Of a DNA stretch of 64,000 bases, positions 11,475 through 21,221 are shown in pieces; the first letter of the stretch is position 1; each line of letters starts with the position of its first letter. Location of the stretch: NCBI GenBank assembly GCA_028583415.1, contig CM053272.1:48678788-48742787 (forward strand), read 5' to 3'. The DNA comes from Protea cynaroides. Taxonomy: Eukaryota > Streptophyta > Magnoliopsida > Proteales > Proteaceae. The translations under genes and the position numbers were made by a program. The notes beneath the pieces are model-generated. The model was not told the origin of the DNA, searched no databases, and was given only the letters and a program-made list of their open reading frames with translations.

Positions 11475-11974
11475 NNNNNNNNNNNNNNNNNNNNNNNNNN
11501 NNNNNNNNNNNNNNNNNNNNNNNNNNNNNNNNNNNNNNNNNNNNNNNNNNNNNNNNNNNNNNNNNNNNNNNNNNNNNNNNNNNNNNNNNNNNNNNNNNNN
11601 NNNNNNNNNNNNNNNNNNNNNNNNNNNNNNNNNNNNNNNNNNNNNNNNNNNNNNNNNNNNNNNNNNNNNNNNNNNNNNNNNNNNNNNNNNNNNNNNNNNN
11701 NNNNNNNNNNNNNNNNNNNNNNNNNNNNNNNNNNNNNNNNNNNNNNNNNNNNNNNNNNNNNNNNNNNNNNNNNNNNNNNNNNNNNNNNNNNNNNNNNNNN
11801 NNNNNNNNNNNNNNNNNNNNNNNNNNNNNNNNNNNNNNNNNNNNNNNNNNNNNNNNNNNNNNNNNNNNNNNNNNNNNNNNNNNNNNNNNNNNNNNNNNNN
11901 NNNNNNNNNNNNNNNNNNNNNNNNNNNNNNNNNNNNNNNNNNNNNNNNNNNNNNNNNNNNNNNNNNNNNNNNNN
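11475..11974. other. Assembly gap (500 N)
   Basis: Exactly 500 N, a conventional placeholder. Open frames drawn through it mean nothing. Confidence 1.
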
Positions 11975-13860
11975 CAAATCCCTTACCACTCAAATTGTTT
12001 TAAAAAATCACTTACTATCCAAGTTAGACAAACGTTAGTCCATTTACTGACGGGAAAAAATTGAAATAGTGTGTAGACGTTTATACCGTTGTCATTTTAA
12101 ACTTAAAAATATTAACCTAAACTCTTTTACGATGGCAGAGGGATTTACTCTTTCTCCTCGCTTCCCTCGTTCTCCATCTTCAACACTCACTCTCCCTTCG
12201 GATCTCTCTGGCAAGAAACCTAGTTTACCTCATTGCTTACCTGATTAGATGGCCGCGGGCAGAGATCAGCAGTTCTCCTCCCTTTTCTTCCACTTATGGT
12301 TTTTCTTCCCCTTGTTGTTTTTGTTCTTCTTTTTCTTCTTCTTGCCATGGAAACTTAGTTCTCTTAGAACCAATTTTCAGCGACCATCGATCACGAATTT
12401 GCTCATAAAAGCTAGGTCTTGGCTTTCTATTCTTTCTTTTGGGCTTGTAAACGACTTGGGTGTTTTCGGATTCTTCGTTTTCGAGTTGAATTGTTTGGTA
12501 AGAACTAGGGCTGCAACAGGGCGGATTGGGCCGGGTTTTTCAAAACCTTAACCCTAACACTGACTATTTAAACTTAACCCTAATCCAGCCCAACCCTGCC
12601 AGGGTCAAAAAGTGTATAACCCTAACCCTGACCCTGGCAGGGTTAGGCTTAACCCTAACCTACCCTGATTGACCTTTATAGGGCTAGGTTAGGTCGGTTT
12701 AACCTTGATTCAGGGTCAGATTGACCCTGATTGGCCCTGAAACATATAACAAATTGTCAAATAACATACGTATAACAATTATAACTTAAACAGATAACAA
12801 ACAATATATATATATATATATATATATCAACCCTAACCCAACCCTACCAGGATTGATCAAAATTTGGGCCCTAACCCAGCCCTGTCAGGGTTCGGGCTAG
12901 GTTCAACCCTATCAGGGTTCAGGGCGGGTTTGGGCGGGTTCCAATTGTCAGGGTAAAACTTACACCCCTAGTAAGAACATAAAGTTTGGACCCTAAGGGT
13001 TCTGAACCCACAGAAAGAGCATTTTCTGGTTTGAGGAATGAATGAAGAAAATGAAAGATAAGAATGAGAAGCAGGAAAAGCTGTATTAAAGGTAAAGGGA
13101 AATGATAGAGGAGGAGAGGCAGGAGAATATGAAGGAAATAAGTGAGATCCATGGAGCCTAGTAAGTGATAGCTAAATCACCCTACAACCGCCAGAAGTTT
13201 TTAGGTGATAGATGCAAATGTTTTGGAGAGTGCCTGAACCAGATACAAACAACGATGGTTGCAAACTGGTAAAACGGATTTACCAAAAAAAAAAGAAGAA
13301 GGTAAAACTGAATTTTCCTTCTCATGGATATAAGGCTCTCTAACTACTGAACCCACGGCCCTCCTTCTACTTGAGGAATACCTCTTCGGTCTGCCTATAA
13401 ATCACTCCAAGCCACCTCTCCGTAGTAGCTTAGAGAAGAAAACCCCTCTCTCTGATCACTCATTCTCCTTGCTTCCCTTGTTCTCCATCTTCTACACTTA
13501 CTCTCCCTTCGAATCCCTCTGCCAAGAAACCTAGTTCACCTTGCTGCTTACCTGATTAGATGGCTGCCGACGGAGATCGGCAGTTCGATTGGGTGGTATG
13601 TGATTTTTGGATTTTAAGATTTCGGGTGGGGGTAGGGTAAAAAAATAATTAAGGGTAAATTGGACTTTTCCCCTTACAATAAGGATATTTTTATCATTCA
13701 AGTATTTTGTAACGGCTGACATCAGCAACTAACGGCTCTGTTAGTTGCTTTTGGATCTTTTTGATAAACGTTTGTCTAACTTGAGTTGTAGGTGATTTTT
13801 TTAAACAACTTAGGTGGTAGGTGATTTGGCCAATTCTTTTTGGGTAGTAACTAAAATTTT

Positions 13861-13863
<3 letters not shown>
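11975..13863. mobile_element. MULE-like inverted-repeat unit, left end in the gap
   Basis: The left edge (11975-12030) is the inverted complement of about 13770-13830; both contain a stretch near TAGACAAACG and runs of CACYTACYACC. A related terminal sequence occurs at 33486-33640. Inside, a block of about 130 bp (12140-12275) recurs at 13457-13590. It holds a C/T-rich leader, a GCAAGAAACCTAGTT-type stretch and a short frame starting ATGGC. The unit may have carried captured gene pieces. No transposase frame is visible and no target duplication can be checked because the left end is missing. Confidence 0.4.
12506..12970. mobile_element. hAT-type MITE (465 bp)
   Basis: It is flanked by a perfect 8-bp duplication, GTAAGAAC (12498-12505 and 12971-12978). 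Its ends, TAGGGCTGCAA and the complement of TTACACCCCTA, match at 9 of 11 positions. It encodes nothing. The interior consists of CCCTAA/CAGGGT-rich imperfect repeats and a short TA run (about 12806-12829). It is nested in the inverted-repeat unit. Confidence 0.85.

Positions 13864-13893
<30 letters not shown>
13864..13893. repeat. TA microsatellite, left end of copy B
   Basis: A TA run directly followed by CCATAAGTGACTCAGG, which in the other copies is the sequence adjoining the primer site. The viral end is therefore at the minus-strand discontinuity. Confidence 0.9.
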
Positions 13894-13895
<2 letters not shown>

Positions 13896-14299
13896 ATAAG
13901 TGACTCAGGATCTAAAATATAAGATCAGAGTGTAAAATTATGCGGAAATTTGAAAACCGACCATTAAGGCGGTATATGCAAGATGCAATAAATTATATAT
14001 CATAAACTGAAAGTAAAATGAAAATAAATGAAATATAAACATGAAAATTTGAAATATGAATGAAGAACAGGTACTGAAAGTAAGAACTTACAGGACACTG
14101 CTACTCTTTGATAGCAACAGGTTACAAGCTTCAAAGAAGAAGAAGAACCTAAAGCTATGGAGGTTTAAGTACAGAAGGGGATGCTAAGAATCTAAAGGGA
14201 ACACTCTTTGGTGAAGTCTCCCGCCTTCGGAGTGAATGTCTCTCTAAACTCTAATCCTCTGACTCTGGTTTGCCTCCCCGAATGAAGAGGAGTTCTTCT

Positions 14300-14309
14300 C
14301 CATTTATAG
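14300..14309 (-). promoter_or_regulatory. Pararetroviral TATA box, copy B
   Basis: Reads CTATAAATGG on the minus strand, in the same context as copies A and C. Confidence 0.7.
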
Positions 14310-14685
14310 AAGAAGTGTTGATGTCTTGGAGTGCCTTGGATTCCACCTTGATGTGAGTGCGGGGTCTCTTTGAAAGGTGATTGGCAATTTGTCTTCCACT
14401 TGTTTCCCACTTGCCTTTTGCTTTGTTGAAATGGGATCTCTTTTGAAAAGAATTTGATTTTGCTTTTGAAAAGAAAGAGAAATGATTCCATTTTTGACTT
14501 TGGAAAATATTCTCTCTCCTTTTGCTTTTGCTTTTGTCTTTGTCGGCCGTGAATCACGGGAGGTGATCACGGGATTTGGGTCTTCAAGATCCGCACCGAG
14601 GCATTCCACATGTCCGAAGACACTGTTTTCCCCTTTGGTTTGGATCAGAGTTTATACCGTATTAGTGTGGGCCCGGTAGTGGCTT

Positions 14686-14891
14686 GACTATCTAGACTGA
14701 GATAGTTACAGAATACGTTTGGATACGGTTACGTATTATACCCGACTATCTATACTGAGATAGTAACAGAATACGAATGGATACGGTTTCGTATTATACC
14801 GAATGCAATTCTGATACAGGTTGCATTAGTCCTGAATACGTTTTGATACATGTGGTATTATACCTGAATACAGTTTGATACAGACTGTATT
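14686..14891. repeat. Hairpin-unit array, copy B
   Basis: Same seven units in the same order as in copy C. Point differences between copies fall mostly in loops and spacers. The AATGCAA/TTGCATT and AATACAG/CTGTATT stems are kept. Confidence 0.8.
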
Positions 14892-14911
14892 ATACCTGTG
14901 CCATTCTTTTG

Positions 14912-14982
14912 TTGACGTCATGGCTGACGTGATCCCATCATCACGGTCTGGAATCTGACCGTCAAAACGCCATTGCTGACGT
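14912..14982. promoter_or_regulatory. as-1-like TGACG cluster, copy B
   Basis: TTGACGTCATGGCTGACGT at 14912-14930, plus a third TGACGT at 14977-14982 not found in A or C. Confidence 0.5.
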
Positions 14983-15017
14983 ATCGCAGTCTTTTTGGCA
15001 AAGACTCAGCCTTTGAA

Positions 15018-16386
15018 CGGATTTGATTTGCCTTTACCACGAGCCGTTTGCTGTGGGCTAGCCAAGGCTTTAACCGGGCCTTGATCCGTTGTGCCCAAAT
15101 TGGGACTTATTTGCGAGATTCTGATTTTTTGGTACGGTTGGACCGCCGTCTTTGTGTAACAAATTGTTCGGCTAGTTCGTCGAGGCCAGCATATGCATCA
15201 GGGTCTGAATCTGGAGCATAAGGATCTTGAGCGAACTGTTCATGAGACAGGTGAATGGATCCATGGGCTGAACCAGTGGATTCGTCATCCGTAGTTGGTG
15301 GTTCATTTTGTAGAAGGGCCAACTGGGCTTCAATTTCTGCCTGTTTGGCTTTCAATATTTGATATGGTGTTGAAGGAGCTTGTTGTTCTTTGATGACTGC
15401 ATTTGCTTTGCTTCATGCCGCTATTGCTTTGATGATGCATTCTTTTGTACAGAACTTTGTATCACAATTTGCCCACCATTTTACATGGAAGGTTCTTATG
15501 AGGAATGGTATATGGAAATCCTCAAAATGTTTGATAATTTGGTCATAATTCCAATACATTATCCAAGCCAAATGGCAAGTAATAAAGAATCGGAGTAATG
15601 GTGCTTGGGATGCAATTGGAGTTGCTTTGGTGCCAAAATATTGGTAGAGACTTTGAATTTGATCAGGCATGATTTCAGGAATGGGGCCAAAATGTTCCAC
15701 CATAAAGAAAACCATGCGGGTAGTTTGCTATGGAATCGGTGGTCAAAGGAAAAGAACCACGAATGTTGATTTGTTTCATTTTGAAATAAAAATGCTCGAT
15801 GCCAAGCATCAATATAATCAAAATAGTGATAATTTGGGGGTTGGTAATTTTGAGAAAAAGATTTGGGAGTTAGAGGATGTTGAGACCATTCTTCAATGGT
15901 GATGATTTTGCGGATAATAACTGTGGAATGAGTTACTAATCCAGTTTTGATTTTGTCGAAATGCTGTTTGATGGTAATTGAGTCGGTATCTATGAGGATG
16001 AACTCATAGAATTCTTGGGTTTTGAATGGGGATTGGTTGAAAAAATGCCAATATTTCCAAAAATGTTTTTGAGCAATTTGAAGAGGATTGTCACATCCTC
16101 GGACTTGGGGTTCATCTAGAGGAAACAATTCCTCATAGGGATCTTTTGTGAAATATTGGGGTCTATTTGCTGATGATTTGGGGGAATTGATTTGAAGAGG
16201 TTTGTTGACCGATCTAGTGATAGAATGGGTCATTCCCGTATCGGGAGCAATTTGACTTGAGCTTCGGACTACAATTTGGTTGAATTGAGTACCTGGTTTG
16301 ATAATTGATGTTGAAGCTTGAGAGGGTTTGGCATAGCTTGATTTTGATTTGGAGATTGATTTTGGAGGCTCTTTTGGAGGAGCCAT
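15018..16386 (-). pseudogene. ORF2 of the RT-bearing component, copy B (frameshifted)
   Basis: The start is the ATG at 16386, after the RNase H end and in the same frame as it. The first part is Ser/Lys-rich. It is followed by a globular part rich in Trp, Phe and His (two W-x-x-F clusters), a predicted helical stretch (KAKQAEIEAQLALL), and acidic then Arg-rich tail segments. Frameshifts lie near 15690 and 15410, and the last frame has a stop at 15107. In another frame the DNA still reads a peptide with SPQQTARGKG that ends near 15018. A and C have this same peptide directly after their pseudo-protease. I do not recognise the function. Florendoviruses have an ORF2 of unknown role after RNase H, and this fits it. 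Confidence 0.6.
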
Positions 16387-16930
16387 GATGACCAAGATTT
16401 CTTTTGGACGGGAATCCTGAAGGAATTCACGGGTTAGGAAATCAGGGATTGAATTTGAATCACCTTTGATGTATGCAATGTCAAAATCGAAATTTGATAA
16501 TAAAGCTTGCCATCGTGCAAAAATTTGTTTTGATGCAATATTTTGAATATCATTTTGTAAAACATGTTTTGTTTGCACCGCAATCGACTCTAACAAGAAA
16601 TCTTTTGTTGAGTAAATCACTTTGAAATTTTTGAATACAAAGTACAATAGAAAGAATTTCTTTTTTAATTGTACTATAATTTTGTTGGGCTGGGTTCCAA
16701 ACACCAGAGGTGAATTGGACCAATTGTTCTTTGTTATCTGAAACTTGTTTGAGTATCCCCCCATACCCTAAATCGAGGGCATCGGTTTCAACTACTTTTG
16801 GTAAATTTGGATCTGCCAGATTAAGGCAAGGGATATTTTTGACAATTTGTTTGATTTTTTGGATGGCTTGGGTATGTTCGTCCGTCCAAGGCTTAGGTTG
16901 TTTCCTAAGGCGTTGATACTGAGGGAGCAC
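16387..16930 (-). pseudogene. RNase H domain of copy B (frameshifted)
   Basis: The frame continues from ORF1 after a one-base shift near 16921 and changes frame again near 16570. Visible landmarks: ETDALDLGYGGIL with the first catalytic Asp, QQNYSTIKKEILS, RVDC with a further Asp, KQIFARWQALLS, and DNSIPDFLTREFLQ-type ending. This order is diagnostic of caulimovirid RNase H, which removes RNA from the RNA-DNA hybrid during reverse transcription. Two frameshifts make it non-functional as it stands. Confidence 0.8.
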
Positions 16931-19712
16931 ATAGTTTTGCTATTTGAGGGAGGAAATCGCGAACATAGTTCAAGCTTCCTAAAAATCTTTGTAGTTGGGT
17001 TTTGTCATAAAGTTGATCAGGGAATTTGTCAGCAAAGCTGATTGATCGTTCGATTGGGATAATTTGACCTTGATGGATGTAATGTCCTAAAAACCGGACT
17101 TTTGTAAGGAATAATTCCATTTTCTTTTGGGAAAGAACTAATCCGCTTGATTTGATGACCTTAAAAAAGATTTTTAAATGTTTGAAGTGTTGTTCAATTG
17201 ATTTTGAAAAGACTAAAACATCATCTATATAGACAATGGTAAAGTCATATGGATTGAGGATATCATTCATGATATTTTGGAATTCACTGGGGGCATTTTT
17301 GAGTCCAAATGGCATTACGTTCCATTCGTAATGGCCAAAAGGGGTAGTAAAACCGGTTTTGTACCGATCTTCAGGATGAATCTGAATCTGCCAAAATCCA
17401 GACTTCATGTCAAACTTTGAAAAGATTTTGCCTTGTTGAAGACACTGTAATAGGTCTTTCTTGTTTGGGATTGGATACCGAATCCATTGGAGGACTTTGT
17501 TCAAAGGTTTGTAATTAATAACGAGCCTAGGTGTTCCCCGCTCAAGTTCAGCATTTTTATTTACATAAAAAGCTGCACAGCTCCAAGGGGATTTGCTGGG
17601 TCGGATTAATTTTTTGCTTAAGAGATCATTGATCTCCTTTTTGCAAGTTTCTTGCAATTCTTGATTCATTTGAATTGGACGAGCTTTGGTTGGTATTTGG
17701 GATTCAGAGAACCCTTGCTCATAGGGTAATCGGACAATGTGTTTCTGTCTTGACCAAAATGCATCGGGGAATTCAGAACATAGTTCATGTTCGAATTGTT
17801 GTTTTAAGGTCTTGATTTGATTTTGGACAGAGGGTTGTTTTAAACGCTCCTCAATACGTGTATTTGAGAGTTCGTCTTTGAGAAACTCAAGATGAGTTTC
17901 TTTGTCTTTGATAGATCGAATTGGGCGATCTAATGGGTTTTGAGTCCAGATTTGTTTGTCTGGTGGGATAAACCGAAACATAATCTGTTGGTCGAAAACC
18001 TTTGTTGTGATTCCTTTATCTGTAACAGAAAAGGGTTTGATTTGATCTAGGAAGGGTTGTCCTAGGATTAAATTTGTGTTTAAGTCTTTAACCAGGTAGA
18101 ACTGTTGTTGAAGACAAGACCCTTTGTTACAAATGTGGACATTTGATAGTTTGTAATCAACCTGGAGGGATGTATTATTTGCTCCAGTGAGTTTTTGATA
18201 ATTCTTTTCAAAGAATTGGGTAGGAATTAATCCTTCTTTGAGACAATTGACTTCAGCACCTGAATCAATCAAGGCACTGGTTTTGATTTTGAAAATACCA
18301 GAGACGACTAATAAAATGGTGGTATACCATGATTGTCGAATGGGTTTATCAATGGTTTGGACTTGCAATGAATTTTGTTGATTTGATTCTGTAGATAAAC
18401 CTTTTAATTTGATTATCTCACTTTTGATTTGTTTAATTTCTCCTCGGAGGTTTTGGAGATGATTTTCAGAAGGTAAATTCTGGTTTTGTGTGGGATTTGT
18501 CATTTGATGGCTTGATGTAATCATGCCAATAGTTTGGGGTAGATTGGGGTTACTTCTTTGAAATTCCCTATTTGGATTTGACATAAATTGATTTTTCTGG
18601 AATTTTGATTTTTGCAAAACAGATCTATATCTCTGATATTGTCTCTGTTTACAAATTTTGGGATTTGTTTTTAATTTGGAAACAATTTTGGTTTGACTAA
18701 GTCTGTTGACTTGTCGGGTTTGAGGTTGGTCGGGTGGTGACTTTTGATGGAGCATGACCCGAATTTTTGGATTATTTCCTTGGGGATTTTGGCTAACATT
18801 TTTATGTTCCTTAATTTCTAAGGATTTTATAGAAATGTTAATTTGTTTGGGAAATTTTCCCTTTTGATTTTTGGAGATGGAAATTATCTCAGATGCTAAC
18901 AATTTATTGTTAGGATCCTTGATATTGATTTTGAAAAGATGATTTGGTGAATCATCCTTTTGGTTTTGACATTCTTGAGAGGAAATCTTAGATTTCTTAT
19001 CAGGAATAGGGTCAGAGTTAGGCTGTGTGCCGGACTCATTTTGTTTTGAATTTGACTCATCAGATTTTTCTTCTGAAATGAGAATTTGATTTGTAGTAGA
19101 TTGAAGGTTAGACCTGAATTCTACTTCTTTGGTTTTGGATGAGGACCCTTCTTCTATCCGAGATAAATCTGGTGGGATAGCTAGATTTAGGCCATCTTGT
19201 GATTTTGGGTTTTTGTCAGGAGGATCTCCTGGTTCATACACCCATCCTTGGTTGTTGGACTGTTGTCTAATTTTGTTATGAAGAGATTTTAATTCTTCGT
19301 ATTTTGTGATGTTTTCATCTACGGTACATATGAATGTAACGAAACTTGGATGAATACGAATATGAGGAAAAGGATATTTGATATGATGAAGTGAGGTAAA
19401 CACATCTAAATAAACATAAAAGGACATAGTCCATCTTATGGTATTCATATGGTCATACCAATTTAACTTCATGTTTTGTTGTTCTTCGTGTGAGAAATGG
19501 TTAAAGAACCAATCTCTTTTGCGTCTATTCTTAAGAAGATCAAAATCTATCCTAAGTGTTGGTTTGTCTATTTGGAAATCTGTTGATTTTGTAATTGGTG
19601 GTATGTATGGAAAATACATATTGTTTTTAAATTTTGGAAGACCATTGTGATGAAATCCGCTGTCTCTTCCTGATATACTACATCCTTCCTCATGTATGAT
19701 ATTAGAAAACAT
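16905..19712 (-). CDS. ORF1 polyprotein with protease and reverse transcriptase, copy B
   Basis: The frame is open for 935 codons from the ATG at 19712. The N-terminal domain and polar linker match copies A and C. The protease has DSGAE at about residues 483-487 and ILGQPF near 550. Reverse transcriptase runs from about residue 680 and shows the expected blocks: SPWSCAAFYV, RLVINYKPLN, FDMKSGFWQI, FGLKNAPSEFQ, and the catalytic YIDD near residue 827, followed by the thumb region with RFLGHYIH and RFLGSLNYVRDFLP. The frame ends at a one-base shift just before RNase H. The enzyme copies the terminally redundant viral RNA into DNA. No CCHC knuckle is visible. The open length suggests a fairly recent or selectively kept copy. 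Confidence 0.85.
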   Translation of the reverse strand: MFSNIIHEEGCSISGRDSGFHHNGLPKFKNNMYFPYIPPITKSTDFQIDKPTLRIDFDLLKNRRKRDWFFNHFSHEEQQNMKLNWYDHMNTIRWTMSFYVYLDVFTSLHHIKYPFPHIRIHPSFVTFICTVDENITKYEELKSLHNKIRQQSNNQGWVYEPGDPPDKNPKSQDGLNLAIPPDLSRIEEGSSSKTKEVEFRSNLQSTTNQILISEEKSDESNSKQNESGTQPNSDPIPDKKSKISSQECQNQKDDSPNHLFKINIKDPNNKLLASEIISISKNQKGKFPKQINISIKSLEIKEHKNVSQNPQGNNPKIRVMLHQKSPPDQPQTRQVNRLSQTKIVSKLKTNPKICKQRQYQRYRSVLQKSKFQKNQFMSNPNREFQRSNPNLPQTIGMITSSHQMTNPTQNQNLPSENHLQNLRGEIKQIKSEIIKLKGLSTESNQQNSLQVQTIDKPIRQSWYTTILLVVSGIFKIKTSALIDSGAEVNCLKEGLIPTQFFEKNYQKLTGANNTSLQVDYKLSNVHICNKGSCLQQQFYLVKDLNTNLILGQPFLDQIKPFSVTDKGITTKVFDQQIMFRFIPPDKQIWTQNPLDRPIRSIKDKETHLEFLKDELSNTRIEERLKQPSVQNQIKTLKQQFEHELCSEFPDAFWSRQKHIVRLPYEQGFSESQIPTKARPIQMNQELQETCKKEINDLLSKKLIRPSKSPWSCAAFYVNKNAELERGTPRLVINYKPLNKVLQWIRYPIPNKKDLLQCLQQGKIFSKFDMKSGFWQIQIHPEDRYKTGFTTPFGHYEWNVMPFGLKNAPSEFQNIMNDILNPYDFTIVYIDDVLVFSKSIEQHFKHLKIFFKVIKSSGLVLSQKKMELFLTKVRFLGHYIHQGQIIPIERSISFADKFPDQLYDKTQLQRFLGSLNYVRDFLPQIAKLCAPSVSTP

Positions 19713-19817
19713 TTTTCTAAATAACAAACAGAAATTGGAAATAATGTAAAATATTTTGGTTGAGTTATACTCTTACCCACTAATGGAAATAATGTAAAAT
19801 ATTTTGAAATAATTAAG

Positions 19818-20030
19818 CTACCGTCTGCAATATACTGGGAATAGTGAAAAGTATTTTGAAAGAGTTATGCTCTTACCCTCCGTACTGGACAGCCGGGGGA
19901 CCGGGTAGACTTTGTTCGGGCTCGAGACCTTGTCGTCTTTGTCGGGACTTACACTCTCATCTGCCCTTGACGCTCTCGTCTTTGCCTTACCTTCGTCTAG
20001 TCCCCCTACTCCAAGGTGGGATTTAAGCAA
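19818..20030 (-). other. Conserved leader frame of 70 codons, copy B
   Basis: Opens at TTG as in copies A and C. Its middle differs from both in sequence but by one whole codon in length. See the leader frame at 8624-8833. Confidence 0.3.
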
Positions 20031-20544
20031 ACAACCGGCAAAATACTAACATACACCCAATATTGATGCAAGATCTAAGCTTAACGAAGACAAAATAGAA
20101 AACATATGGCCACACGCAGGGATTAAGTAAACAACAAACAAAATATCAACATACACCCAATACCCGCCTATTTTTTCTTTGAAAACCGACCATTAAGGCG
20201 GTATATGCAAGATGCAATAAATTATATATCATAAACTGAAAGTAAAATGAAAATTACAAGTTACAATCAGAAATGAAATATAAACATGAAAATTTGAAAA
20301 TGAAATGAAGAACAGTGACTGAAAGTAAGAACTTACAGGACACTGCTACTCTTTGATAGCAACAGGTTACAAGCTTCAAAGAAGAAGAAGAACCTAAAGC
20401 TATGGAGGTTTAAGTACAGAAGGGGATGCTAAGAATCTAAAGGAAACACTCTTTGGTGAAGTCTCCCGCCTTCGGAGTGAATGTCTCTCTAAACTCTAAT
20501 CTTCTGACTCTGGTTTGCCTCCCCGAATGAAGAGGAGTCCTTCT

Positions 20545-20554
20545 CCATTTATAG
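20545..20554 (-). promoter_or_regulatory. Pararetroviral TATA box, copy A
   Basis: CTATAAATGG on the minus strand, in a context identical to copy C. Confidence 0.7.
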
Positions 20555-20934
20555 AAGAAGTCTTGGAGTGGCTTGGAGCCTTGGATCCCATCTTTGATGT
20601 GAGTGTGGGGCCTTGTGGTGATTGGCAATTTGTCTTCCACTTGTTTCCCATTATCCTTTGGCTTTGTTGAAAATGAATCTCTTTTGGAAAAGAAATTGCT
20701 TTGCTTTTGAAAAAGTAAAAGAGTAATAATTCTTCTTTTGACTTTCTTTGAGAATTATTCTCCATCACTTTGCTTTTGCTTTTGTCTTTGTCGGCCGTGA
20801 ATCACGGGAGCTGATCACGAGATTTGGGTCTTCTAGATCCGCACCGAGGCATTCCACATGTCCAAAGACACTGTTTTCCCCTTTGGTTTGGATCAGAGTT
20901 TATACCGTATTAGTGTGGGCCCGGTAGTGGCTTG

Positions 20935-21139
20935 ACTATCTAGGCTGAGATAGTTACAGAATACGTTTGGATACGGTTACGTATTATACCCGACTATCTA
21001 TACTGAGATAGTAACAGAATACGAATGGATACGGTTTCGTATTATACCGAATGCAATTCTGATACAGGTTGCATTAGTCCTGAATACGTTTTGATACAGG
21101 TGGTATTATACCTGAATACAGTTTGATACAGGCTGTATT
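20935..21139. repeat. Hairpin-unit array, copy A
   Basis: Same seven units as in copies B and C. Confidence 0.8.
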
Positions 21140-21161
21140 ATACCTGTGCCATTCTTTTGTG

Positions 21162-21178
21162 GACGTCATGGCTGACGT
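21162..21178. promoter_or_regulatory. as-1-like TGACG pair, copy A
   Basis: GACGTCATGGCTGACGT, identical to copy C. Confidence 0.5.
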
Positions 21179-21221
21179 GATCCCAACATGTCGACCTGGA
21201 ATCTGGCCGTCTATCCTTCCA

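Larger units (their letters stand above)
13894..20177 (-). mobile_element. Endogenous caulimovirid-like element, copy B (RT-bearing component)
   Basis: Order on the minus strand: leader (20177 downward), ORF1 with protease and reverse transcriptase, RNase H in shifted frames, ORF2, intergenic region with TGACG motifs and the hairpin array, TATA box, and leader up to the primer-site edge. Its own primer site is missing because it is fused to copy A with about 76 bp lost. Corrected for this the unit is about 6.3 kb. RT and RNase H have caulimovirid signatures, and no integrase is present. Leader, promoter and N-terminal ORF1 are shared with copies A and C. Confidence 0.8.

Noticed and set aside
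11175..12064. Long open frames through the first N run
   Set aside because: They exist only because N codons are not counted as stops. The same holds at 39125-39763.
12540..12920. Interstitial telomere
   Set aside because: The CCCTAA-like units are imperfect and lie wholly within a hAT MITE with clear ends and target duplication.
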